Assembly: GCA_019119495.1 (NCBI GenBank)
Contig: DWWX01000021.1
Location: 41,315-105,314, forward strand
Source: Candidatus Gemmiger stercorigallinarum
Lineage (GTDB): Bacteria > Bacillota > Clostridia > Oscillospirales > Ruminococcaceae
DNA length: 64,000 nucleotides
Direction of reading: 5' to 3'
Shown here: in pieces, positions 1 to 7,847 of the stretch
Position numbering within the stretch: the first letter of the stretch is position 1
Layout of the letters: every line of letters starts with the position of its first letter
The notes under the pieces: generated by a model
What the model was told of the DNA's origin: nothing
The model's database searches: none
The model's input: only the letters and a program-made list of their open reading frames with translations
Program-made: the position numbers and the translations under genes

Positions 1-1
1 G

Positions 2-688
<687 letters not shown>

Positions 689-750
689 GCGCCGGATGCG
701 GCCTGCGGCGCCGTCCCAACAAAACTGACCGTCAAAGGAGGCGCCCTGCC

Positions 751-1155
751 ATGAAACCCTACCCCCTCACCGTGGTCACGCCGGACGGCTGCCAGTTCGA
801 CGGCCCCGCCGTCCGGCTGGTCTGCCGCACCGTGGGCGGGGACGCGGCCATCCTGGCCGGCCACTGCGATTACTGCACCGCCCTTGCCATGGGCGAGGCC
901 CACATCGTCACGCCGGACGGGAATACCCGTTCCGCCGCCTGCATCGGCGGCATGCTGACGGTGCTGGGCGGCCGGGTGCGGCTGATCGCCACCACCTGGG
1001 AGTGGGCGGAGGAGATCGACGCCGACCGGGCCGAGCGCAGCCGCCAGCGCGCCGAGGCAAAACTGAAGGAGACCGGCCTGGACGAGCGGGAGCTTCAGCT
1101 TGCCCGCGCCCGCCTGCACCGCGCGCTGGTGCGCAAGTCGGTGGCGCGCCGCTGA
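751..1155 (+). CDS. atpC: F-type ATP synthase subunit epsilon
   Basis: Epsilon subunit of F1, 134 residues, in the usual size range for the family. It links the rotor to the catalytic head and often inhibits ATP hydrolysis. The N-terminal beta-sandwich is visible (PLTVVTPDGCQFDGPAVRL, then GDAAILAGHCDYCTALAMG), followed by the helical C-terminal hairpin rich in Arg, Ala and Glu (about residues 88-134). The start is set by an AAAGGAGG box 7 bases before the ATG. It directly follows atpD and is followed by a strong terminator, so it is the last gene of the atp operon. The N-terminal domain is somewhat diverged (Cys-rich), but context leaves little doubt. Confidence 0.93.
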   Translation: MKPYPLTVVTPDGCQFDGPAVRLVCRTVGGDAAILAGHCDYCTALAMGEAHIVTPDGNTRSAACIGGMLTVLGGRVRLIATTWEWAEEIDADRAERSRQRAEAKLKETGLDERELQLARARLHRALVRKSVARR

Positions 1156-1211
1156 ACACCGCCGCTTTGCCGGCGACGGCCGCAAAAAAAGCCCGCCCCC
1201 GGGATCACGCA

Positions 1212-1263
1212 AAAACGACCCGCAAAAGAAGCCGCTACCAGGGCTTGTTTTGCGGGTCGTTTT
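1212..1263 (+). terminator. Terminator of the atp operon
   Basis: Perfect 16-bp stem AAAACGACCCGCAAAA (1212-1227) pairing with 1248-1263, with an inner AAGCC/GGCTT extension. The right arm ends in TTTT. It lies 57 bases after atpC. Confidence 0.9.
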
Positions 1264-1403
1264 GTTCTGGCGCTTTTTGTGTGGGGGCAGCTGCATGGCG
1301 CGCAGTTTCGCTTTGCGGAGATGCCTGTTAGAATGAAAAAATCCGGGATAACAGGCTGGGCACATCACCGCAAACGGAAAACAGACGGTTCGGGGCCGCG
1401 CCC

Positions 1404-2249
1404 TTACCCCTCGATCAGACCAAAGTGGACAAAGCCCTCGTACAGGCCGTCCTTGTCCACGTCGCCGGTGACCCAGCCGGCGGCGGCCCTGGCCTCAGGG
1501 CCGCCGGAACCCATGCAGCAGCTCTCGGCGCAGGCCTCGAACATGGGGATGTCCACCTTGGCGTCGCCGAAGGCGATGGTGTCCGCGCGGGACGCGCCCA
1601 GGTGCTCCAGCAGCTTTTCGATGGCATAGCCCTTGCTGATGTTGGCTACGCCCAAATCGCCGAACAGCGCGTGCTCGCCCTTGCCGCCCCAGGTGCCGGC
1701 CTTCAGGTGGGGGAAAGCCTCCCTGGCGTCCAGGTAGTCCTGGTAGCTGTCCAGCACAAAGCTGACCTTGTTCAGGTCGTCCCGGTACAGCTCGCCGCCA
1801 AAGACCATGTCCGGAAAAGCCTTGCGCACCGTCATCTCGCCGGCGTTGGGCGCGCCCTTGCCGGCGGCGTAGTCCTGAATGGTGCGCTGGGCGCGCTCCT
1901 CAAAATGTTCGCTGGCAAACAGGCCGTTGTTGCTTTCCAGGTAAAACTCCAGCCCGCGGCTGTGCAGCCAGTCCACGATGGCGCGGCAGTCCCCGGCGGA
2001 AAGATGCTGGTCCAGCACCACCGTGCCGCCGTCCTCCACATAGCTGCCGTTGCCGCCGATCATGCCGTCCAGCCCGATGGCCCACAGCTCCGGGTAGACC
2101 TCGGCCTTGCTGCGGCCGGTGCTGATGTAGACCCGGTGCCCGTTGGCCCGCGCGGCGCGCACCGCCTGCACGGCGGAATCGGGCAGATCGCCGTTGTAGT
2201 CCACCAGCGTGCCGTCCACATCCAGGAAAACGATTTTTTTGTCGGACAT
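1404..2249 (-). CDS. Cof-type HAD-superfamily hydrolase
   Basis: Cytoplasmic haloacid-dehalogenase-type phosphatase of the Cof/YidA class, 281 residues, typical length. Motif I DVDGT lies at residues 10-14 with both aspartates, motif II STGR at 43-46, and motif IV GDAKVDIPMF near the C-terminus. The last differs slightly from the usual GDGxND but keeps both acidic positions. The cap domain sits between motifs II and III, as in class IIB members. These enzymes dephosphorylate sugar phosphates or flavin/nucleotide phosphates; the substrate cannot be read from sequence. An in-frame upstream ATG at 2306 is rejected because GGGAGG lies 7 bases before the ATG at 2249. It is monocistronic from the promoter at 2318-2346. 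Confidence 0.9.
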   Translation of the reverse strand: MSDKKIVFLDVDGTLVDYNGDLPDSAVQAVRAARANGHRVYISTGRSKAEVYPELWAIGLDGMIGGNGSYVEDGGTVVLDQHLSAGDCRAIVDWLHSRGLEFYLESNNGLFASEHFEERAQRTIQDYAAGKGAPNAGEMTVRKAFPDMVFGGELYRDDLNKVSFVLDSYQDYLDAREAFPHLKAGTWGGKGEHALFGDLGVANISKGYAIEKLLEHLGASRADTIAFGDAKVDIPMFEACAESCCMGSGGPEARAAAGWVTGDVDKDGLYEGFVHFGLIEG

Positions 2250-2317
2250 AACAAAACCTCCCGGTCCGGCGGGCAGCCCTGCCCGGCCGGATGCTGTCTG
2301 TTCCATTTGCTACTGCC

Positions 2318-2346
2318 ATTGTATTCCATGCGCCAGGGAATGTCAA
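2318..2346 (-). promoter_or_regulatory. Promoter of the HAD hydrolase
   Basis: On the minus strand, TTGACA (2346-2341), a 17-base spacer and TACAAT (2323-2318), 69 bases before the start codon. Confidence 0.8.
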
Positions 2347-2451
2347 AGGCAAAGTGTGCGTGAGATGGCGACAAATGCATGCGCATATCGCACGAAAATG
2401 CTGACGATGATTTGACAAATCTGCCCAAACTGACAAAATGTGACAGAATTA

Positions 2452-2481
2452 TTGACAAACTGTTACCAAAAGGACTAGGAT
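2452..2481 (+). promoter_or_regulatory. Promoter of the cstA T-box leader
   Basis: TTGACA at 2452-2457 and TAGGAT at 2476-2481 (18-base spacer), just before the T-box leader. The -10 is weaker than others in the window; GATATA at 2479 overlaps it. Confidence 0.65.
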
Positions 2482-2489
2482 ATACCCAT

Positions 2490-2830
2490 ATCGTTCAAAT
2501 GCAGTGAACGGGACACGATCCGCAGCCCACCGGCTTGCAGAAAGCCGCCGGTTTGTGAAAGACGGCAGCCAGGCGCCGCGGACCATCGCCCGCAAGCAGT
2601 TTGGGGGAACCTGCGGCAGTTGTGCGCGCCGCGGCAGTAACCCGGACCGGATGCCCGCCGTTACCGGGCGCGCGGCGGCCGTGCGGGCCGCTGCGGCCGA
2701 GTGGCCGGCAGGCAGGGCAGGGGTGCCCGGCCCGCCGGCAAGCGAAGTGGTATCGCGGAGGTGTGTTACGGGCCTTCGTCTTCGGCAGCCTGAAGGTAAG
2801 GCTGCCAGAGACGAAGGCCCGTTTCGTTTT
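2490..2830 (+). promoter_or_regulatory. T-box riboswitch, apparent isoleucine specifier, upstream of cstA
   Basis: A transcription-attenuation leader that senses uncharged tRNA. Stem I shows helix TCCGC (2519-2523) with GCGGA (2578-2582), then loop CCATCG, then CCCG pairing with CGGG at 2508-2511. By alignment with the valS leader (TTGTCG followed by CCCCC and AAGCAG), the specifier is ATC at 2585-2587, an isoleucine codon. The T-box bulge is TGGTATC at 2748-2754, whose TGGT would pair with an ACCA tRNA end. Antiterminator helix CGAAG (2743-2747) with CTTCG (2773-2777) uses the left arm of the terminator 2768-2820, which ends in TTTCGTTTTT. The two folds are therefore exclusive. The T-box itself is well supported; the codon choice is inference (CCA, CAT and TCG are out-of-register alternatives). 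Confidence 0.85.
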
Positions 2831-2934
2831 TGCGTTTGCGGCATCGGGGCGGTAAAAAACACAGGGGGAAAGACGCGGCGCGGCCAAGCGGGGCCGGACG
2901 CAGCCTTTCCCCGTGAAAGAGGGAAAGATCTGTT

Positions 2935-4644
2935 ATGAACACACTCGTCATCGTGCTGATCGCGGCGGTCTGCCTGATCGCCGCCTACGCGCTGTACGGC
3001 CGCTGGCTGGCAAAAAGCTGGGGCATCGACCCCAAGGCCGTCACCCCGGCCCATCGCTTTCAGGACGGCAAGGACTATGTCCCCACCGACGGCTGGACGG
3101 TGTTCAGCCACCAGTTTTCGTCCATTGCAGGCGCCGGCCCGGTCACCGGCGCCATCCAGGCCGCGGCCTTCGGCTGGCTGCCGGTGCTTTTGTGGATCTT
3201 GATCGGCGGCATCTTCTTCGGCGCCGTCACCGACTTTGGCGCGCTGTATGCCAGCGTCAAAAATGACGGCAAGTCGATGGGCCTGCTGATCGAAAAGTAC
3301 ATCGGCAAGTTTGGCCGCAAGGTGTTCCTTTTGTTCTGCTGGCTGTTCACGCTGCTGGTCATTGCCGCCTTTGCCGACATGGTGGCCGGCACCTTTACCG
3401 CCTACGAGACGGTGGACGGCGTGACCCAGCTGTCCGCCGCGGCCCAGACCAACGGGGCGGCGGGCTGCATCTCGCTGTTCTTTATCCTGTTTGCCATGAT
3501 CCTGGGCCTTGTCCAGAAAAAGTTCCGCCTGACCGGCTGGCGCGAGGTCGCGGCCGGGCTGGCCTGCACCGTGGCCGCGCTGGCGCTGGGCATGCTGCTG
3601 CCCATCACCCTGGGCAAGGACGCCTGGCTGTACATCACCTTTATCTATATCTTCTTTGCCGCCACGCTGCCCATGTGGCTGCTGAAACAGCCCCGCGATT
3701 TTATGACCACCTTTATGTTCGTGGGCATGATCGCCGGCGCGGTGCTGGGCCTGCTGGTGGCCCACCCCACCATGAACCTGAAAGCCTACACCGGCTTTGA
3801 CAACGCAAGCCTGGGCACCCTGTTCCCGATCCTGTTCGTCACGGTGGCCTGCGGCGCGGTGTCCGGCTTCCACAGCCTGGTGTCCTCCGGCACCTCCTCC
3901 AAGACCATCGACAACGAGCGCGATATGCCCAAGGTCGGCTACGGCGCCATGGTGCTGGAAAGCCTGCTGGCGGTGCTGGCGCTGTGCGTGGCCGGCGCGG
4001 CCGCCGCAGCCGACGGCACCCCGGCGGCCGGCACCCCGTTCCAGATCTTCTCCACCGGCGTGGCCGGCTTCTTCGAGATGTTCGGCGTGCCGGTCTACGT
4101 GGCCCAGTGCTTTATGACCATGTGCGTCAGCGCCCTGGCGCTGACCAGCCTGGACGCGGTGGCCCGCATCGGCCGCATGAGCTTCCAGGAACTGTTCAGC
4201 GTGGACGACATGAAAAACGCCGAGGGCTGGCGCAAGGTGCTTTGCAACACCTACTTTGCCACCATCGTCACGCTGGTCTGCGGCTTTGTGCTGGCCAAGA
4301 TCGGCTACTCCAACATCTGGCCGCTGTTCGGCTCGGCCAACCAGCTGCTCAGCGCGCTGGTGCTGGCCACCCTGTGCGTCTTTATGAAGGTCACCGGCCG
4401 CAGCAACAAGATGCTGTTCCCGCCGCTGGTCATCATGCTGTGCGTCACCTTCACCGCGCTGGTGCAGCGGCTGATCGCCCTGGTGCAGGCGGTGGCCGCC
4501 GGCAGCGCCAGCTTCTGGGTCGAGGGCCTGCAGCTGATCATCGCGGTGCTGCTGATCGCCCTGGGCCTGACCATCGTGGTCAGCTCGGTCAAAGCCTACG
4601 TTTCCTCCCGCAAAAACGCCGAGACGGAGAGCGTCAAGGCGTGA
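2935..4644 (+). CDS. cstA: CstA-family carbon starvation / peptide or pyruvate transporter
   Basis: Polytopic inner-membrane transporter of 569 residues, the shorter form common in Firmicutes (enterobacterial CstA is about 700). The family signature region is clear in the N-terminal third: HQFSSIAGAGPVTGAIQAA, then GGIFFGAVTDFGALYASVKN. FHSLVSSGTSSKTI and the paired SLDAVARIGR and GSANQLLSALVL regions follow, with many hydrophobic helices throughout. Characterised relatives import peptides or pyruvate by proton symport; the substrate here is unknown. The gene is alone on its transcript, under an apparent isoleucine T-box, which hints at a role in supplying amino acids or peptides. The start ATG follows a weak GAGGGAAAG box by 6 bases. 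Confidence 0.9.
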   Translation: MNTLVIVLIAAVCLIAAYALYGRWLAKSWGIDPKAVTPAHRFQDGKDYVPTDGWTVFSHQFSSIAGAGPVTGAIQAAAFGWLPVLLWILIGGIFFGAVTDFGALYASVKNDGKSMGLLIEKYIGKFGRKVFLLFCWLFTLLVIAAFADMVAGTFTAYETVDGVTQLSAAAQTNGAAGCISLFFILFAMILGLVQKKFRLTGWREVAAGLACTVAALALGMLLPITLGKDAWLYITFIYIFFAATLPMWLLKQPRDFMTTFMFVGMIAGAVLGLLVAHPTMNLKAYTGFDNASLGTLFPILFVTVACGAVSGFHSLVSSGTSSKTIDNERDMPKVGYGAMVLESLLAVLALCVAGAAAAADGTPAAGTPFQIFSTGVAGFFEMFGVPVYVAQCFMTMCVSALALTSLDAVARIGRMSFQELFSVDDMKNAEGWRKVLCNTYFATIVTLVCGFVLAKIGYSNIWPLFGSANQLLSALVLATLCVFMKVTGRSNKMLFPPLVIMLCVTFTALVQRLIALVQAVAAGSASFWVEGLQLIIAVLLIALGLTIVVSSVKAYVSSRKNAETESVKA

Positions 4645-4668
4645 CCGCCTGACCTTCCATCCAGAAAA

Positions 4669-4714
4669 CAGACAAGGCGCGGCCGCCCCATCCGGGGCGG
4701 CCGCGCCTTGTCTG
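4669..4714. terminator. Shared terminator between cstA and prfC
   Basis: 21-bp perfect inverted repeat (4669-4689 with 4694-4714) around loop ATCC, between two converging genes. On the minus strand it is followed by TGTTTTC, so it mainly suits prfC, but the stem should stop both. Confidence 0.85.
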
Positions 4715-4726
4715 CATGGCGGCAGA

Positions 4727-6340
4727 TCAAAAGGTCAGGTTGCCGAACTCGCTCAGCTTCAAAGTGTCGTTGTGCTGGGCGGCCCAGTCGATGCTCCAGG
4801 GGCTGGTGAACAGCAGCAGGCGGTTGCCCTTCAGGTCCTCGATGCAGCGGGTGTCGCTGGTGATATCCAGCATCTTGGGGTCCAGCTCATCGGGGCTGTT
4901 CAGGATCCAGCGGATATACTCGTAGGGCAGGTTCTGCAGGCGGATGTCCACGTTGTACTCGTTTTTCAGCCGGTACTCCAGCACTTCCAGCTGCAAAACG
5001 CCCACCACGCCGACGATGACTTCCTCCATACCGGCGCCCAGGTCGCGGAAGATCTGGATGGCGCCCTCCTGGGCGATCTGCTCCATGCCCTTGACGAACT
5101 GCTTGCGCTTCATGGTGTCCACCTGGGTCACGCGGGCAAAATGCTCCGGCGCAAAGGTGGGGATGCCGGCAAACTGCACGTGCTGCTTGCCGGTGCACAG
5201 CGTGTCGCCGATGGAGAAGATGCCGGGGTCGAACAGGCCGATGATGTCGCCGGCGTAGGCCTCGTCCACAATGGCGCGGTCATCGGCCATCAGGCTGGTG
5301 CCGGTGGCCAGCTTGATGTTCTTGCCCTGCTGGACGTGGAACGCCTCCATGCCGCGCTCAAACTTGCCGGAGCAGATGCGCAGGAAGGCGATGCGGTCCC
5401 GGTGGTTCTTGTTCATGTTGGCCTGGATCTTGAAGATAAAGCCGGAAAATTCCTGCCGGCAGGGGTCCACCGGCTCGCCGGTCAGGGCGTCGGGCCGGGC
5501 CAGCGGGGTGGGGGTCAGGCGCAGGAAATCCTTCAAAAACGGTTCCACGCCAAAGTTGGTCAGAGCCGAGCCGAAAAACACCGGCGACAGGGTGCCGTTC
5601 TGCACCGCTTCCAGGTCAAACTCCTCGGCGGCGCCGTCCAGCAGCTCGATGTCGTCGGCCAGCTGCTGGTGGTTCTCAGCGCCGATCAGCTCGTCCATGG
5701 CGGGGTCGCCCAATTCGGCCGAGATCTCGTCCACCATCTTGACGCCGTTGGCGCGGCCGTCGCCCTCAAAGGCAAGCACTCGGCGGCTGCCACGGTCAAA
5801 CACGCCCTTGAACCGCTTGCCGCTGCCGATGGGCCAGTTCATCGGGTAGGTCTTGATACCCAGGATCTCCTCGATGTTCTCCATCAGCTCAAAGGGGTCG
5901 CGGGCTTCCCGGTCCATCTTGTTGATGAAGGTGAAAATGGGGATATGCCGCAGCGTGCAGACCTTGAACAGCTTGATGGTCTGCGCCTCGACGCCCTTGG
6001 CCGCGTCGATGACCATGACCGCCGAGTCGGCGGCCATCAGGGTGCGGTAGGTGTCCTCGCTGAAATCCTGGTGGCCGGGGGTGTCCAGGATGTTGATGCA
6101 CTTGCCGTCGTAGTGGAACTGCAAAACCGACGAGGTGACGCTGATGCCGCGCTGTTTTTCAATGTCCATCCAGTCGGACACGGCGTGGCGGGCGCTCTGC
6201 TTGCCCTTGACGGAGCCGGCGGTCTGGATGGCGCCCCCGTACAAAAGCAGCTTTTCGGTCAGGGTGGTCTTGCCGGCGTCCGGGTGCGAGATGATCGCAA
6301 ACGTGCGCCGGCTCTCGATTTCTTCGCGCATGGTTGGCAT
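4727..6340 (-). CDS. prfC: Peptide chain release factor 3
   Basis: Translational GTPase RF3, 537 residues, normal length. It recycles RF1/RF2 from the ribosome after termination. G1 is HPDAGKTT at residues 19-26, G3 is DTPGHQDF, G4 is NKMD. The RF3-specific stretch SARHAVSDWMDIEKQRG follows G1, and the C-terminal domain (VVGVLQLEVLEYRLKNEYN) is that of RF3 rather than EF-G. The start ATG at 6340 is preceded by AAGGAG. It has its own promoter about 215 bases upstream, giving an unusually long leader, and converges on cstA. Confidence 0.95.
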   Translation of the reverse strand: MPTMREEIESRRTFAIISHPDAGKTTLTEKLLLYGGAIQTAGSVKGKQSARHAVSDWMDIEKQRGISVTSSVLQFHYDGKCINILDTPGHQDFSEDTYRTLMAADSAVMVIDAAKGVEAQTIKLFKVCTLRHIPIFTFINKMDREARDPFELMENIEEILGIKTYPMNWPIGSGKRFKGVFDRGSRRVLAFEGDGRANGVKMVDEISAELGDPAMDELIGAENHQQLADDIELLDGAAEEFDLEAVQNGTLSPVFFGSALTNFGVEPFLKDFLRLTPTPLARPDALTGEPVDPCRQEFSGFIFKIQANMNKNHRDRIAFLRICSGKFERGMEAFHVQQGKNIKLATGTSLMADDRAIVDEAYAGDIIGLFDPGIFSIGDTLCTGKQHVQFAGIPTFAPEHFARVTQVDTMKRKQFVKGMEQIAQEGAIQIFRDLGAGMEEVIVGVVGVLQLEVLEYRLKNEYNVDIRLQNLPYEYIRWILNSPDELDPKMLDITSDTRCIEDLKGNRLLLFTSPWSIDWAAQHNDTLKLSEFGNLTF

Positions 6341-6554
6341 GGGTCTGATACTCTCCTTACTCTCTGGCTGCGGCCGGGCGGCGGGGCCTTGCCCCGCGCT
6401 GCGCTGACCGCAAAACGCTCTCTATCACTTGGTATGGACTGAACTGTGACACAAATCGGCCGTGCGCGGTCTGTTTAAGGCTCCAACCGGGTCCACCTCG
6501 CTCTGTCTTTTGCAGCAAATCCGCGTTCCGCAGCGGAAACGCACATACCAACAT

Positions 6555-6583
6555 AGTATACATGGTTTTGGGCGGAAAGGCAA
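6555..6583 (-). promoter_or_regulatory. Promoter of prfC
   Basis: Minus strand TTGCCT (6583-6578), 17-base spacer, TATACT (6560-6555). Confidence 0.7.
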
Positions 6584-6674
6584 CAGGTTTGCGCCGGGAA
6601 AACGCCGGGGCAGCCGGCGCAGTTCCCGCTCCAAAAGTAAGGGAAAATTTTTTGCGGGAAAATGGAAAGCACGC

Positions 6675-6703
6675 TTTACATTAGCGCATGACTGTGCTAG
6701 AAT
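6675..6703 (+). promoter_or_regulatory. Promoter of the 6791 membrane protein
   Basis: TTTACA (6675-6680), 17-base spacer, TAGAAT (6698-6703), 87 bases before the ATG. Confidence 0.7.
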
Positions 6704-6790
6704 ACAGATGACGGAAAGCAAACTTTCCATCAGGCTTGTTCCAACCCTATACCCGCAAGGGCAGGGTCGCCTGCCGTCAGGAGGGAAACC

Positions 6791-7414
6791 ATGGAAGCTG
6801 TCAAAAAGATCTTGATGTCGCCCCGTCCCGCGGTGCGCGCGCTGGCGCTGTACCTGCCGGGCGTGGCTGCCGCGCTGGCGGTGGCGGCGGTCAGCTGCCT
6901 GCTGCTGCCGGAGGGCAGCTTCAAAAACGCCAATCCGCTGTGGAACTGGCAGGTCTCGGCCGATCCGCTGACCGGCGCGGCGCAGATCTTCGGCTTCAAC
7001 CTGCTGTTCACCGCGGTGGTCGTTGGCGGCAACCTGTTTGCCAAGTGCGGCGCGCACAGCAGGGTGTACCTGCCCTATGGCTACCTGGCGCTGGCGGCGC
7101 TGTTTGTCATCTACGGGCTGATGATCGGCACCTGGTCCTTCCAGATGGCGGCCGGGTCCCTGCCTTTTGCCGACCGCATCCGGCGGATGTTCGACCTGCG
7201 CGAAGCGTCCGGCCTGCTGGAGCTGGCGTCCTTCTGCTGCACGGCGGCGGCCACCGCCAACATCGCCTTTGTCCGGGTGCGGGGCAGGGAAGTGACCGCC
7301 GCCCGCCTGCGGGACATCCGCCTGACCCGCGGCGAGGCCGCCCTGCTGGCCGCGGGCATCCTGGCGCTGTTTGCCGCCGCCTGGATCGAGGCGAACAGCA
7401 TCGCCCGGCTGTGA
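6791..7414 (+). CDS. Small multipass membrane protein, unknown; possibly SpoIIM-like
   Basis: 207 residues with about five hydrophobic segments (roughly residues 22-42, 66-84, 97-115, 140-160, 178-198) and a basic N-terminus, so an integral membrane protein. I do not recognise it firmly. The arrangement, with FNLLFTAVVVGGNL in the second helix and GLLELASFCC in a later helix, recalls the SpoIIM/DUF95 family, where a Gly-x-x-Glu in a helix is conserved. The resemblance is weak and only inferred. The start is chosen from GGAGGG 6 bases before the ATG. It is transcribed alone from its own promoter. valS has a separate promoter downstream, so the two need not be linked. Confidence 0.75.
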   Translation: MEAVKKILMSPRPAVRALALYLPGVAAALAVAAVSCLLLPEGSFKNANPLWNWQVSADPLTGAAQIFGFNLLFTAVVVGGNLFAKCGAHSRVYLPYGYLALAALFVIYGLMIGTWSFQMAAGSLPFADRIRRMFDLREASGLLELASFCCTAAATANIAFVRVRGREVTAARLRDIRLTRGEAALLAAGILALFAAAWIEANSIARL

Positions 7415-7479
7415 GAAAGCTGAGGGCCGGCCGCCGTCCCCGTTTTGCCCGCTGCGGGGCGGTTTTGGCAGGGTTTTGC

Positions 7480-7508
7480 TTGACAACGCCGCCAAACTGC
7501 ACTAAACT
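7480..7508 (+). promoter_or_regulatory. Promoter of the valS T-box leader
   Basis: TTGACA (7480-7485), 17-base spacer, TAAACT (7503-7508). Confidence 0.85.
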
Positions 7509-7514
7509 AAAAGG

Positions 7515-7800
7515 CAAGCAAATGCAGTGCGGGGGAGTTCTGCCGGCACAGCGCCTTTTCCAGAAAGCCGGGTGGTGTGGAAACCTGGCAAAGGCCGCCG
7601 GCGGTTGTCGCCCCCAAGCAGGGCAGGCGAACGGTGCGCAGCACCCGGTAACCGGCCCCGCCCCGCCCCCGTTATCGGGCGTTCAAGTGGTCTGCCTAGG
7701 GCAGGCAATTTGGGTGGTACCGCGGCCACTCGTGCAGTTTTTTTGAAATGATGCACGGCCGTCCCAAGAGATCTCTCCTGGGGCGGCCGTTTTGTTTTGC
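7515..7800 (+). promoter_or_regulatory. T-box riboswitch (valine) controlling valS
   Basis: Uncharged-tRNA-sensing leader. The classic T-box core TGGGTGGTACCGCGG is at 7711-7725. Antiterminator helices TTGGG (7710-7714) with CCCAA (7763-7767), and GCGGCC with GGCCGT, compete with the terminator stem 7755-7790, which is followed by TTTTG. Stem I shows CCGGC/GCCGG above the specifier loop and GGGGG/CCCCC below it; GTC at 7607-7609 is the natural valine specifier. Low charged tRNA-Val should let transcription continue into valS. Confidence 0.92.
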
Positions 7801-7847
7801 AAATGGCCACCCCCACACATCCACACAGACAGAAGGAGGACGCCGTT

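Larger units (their letters stand above)
6341..6790. other. Divergent intergenic region prfC / membrane protein
   Basis: 450 bases without a gene. It holds two divergent SigA-type promoters (6555-6583 minus and 6675-6703 plus) and a roughly 215-base prfC leader with a GC-rich hairpin near 6383-6398. No open frame with a credible ribosome binding site was found. Confidence 0.6.
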
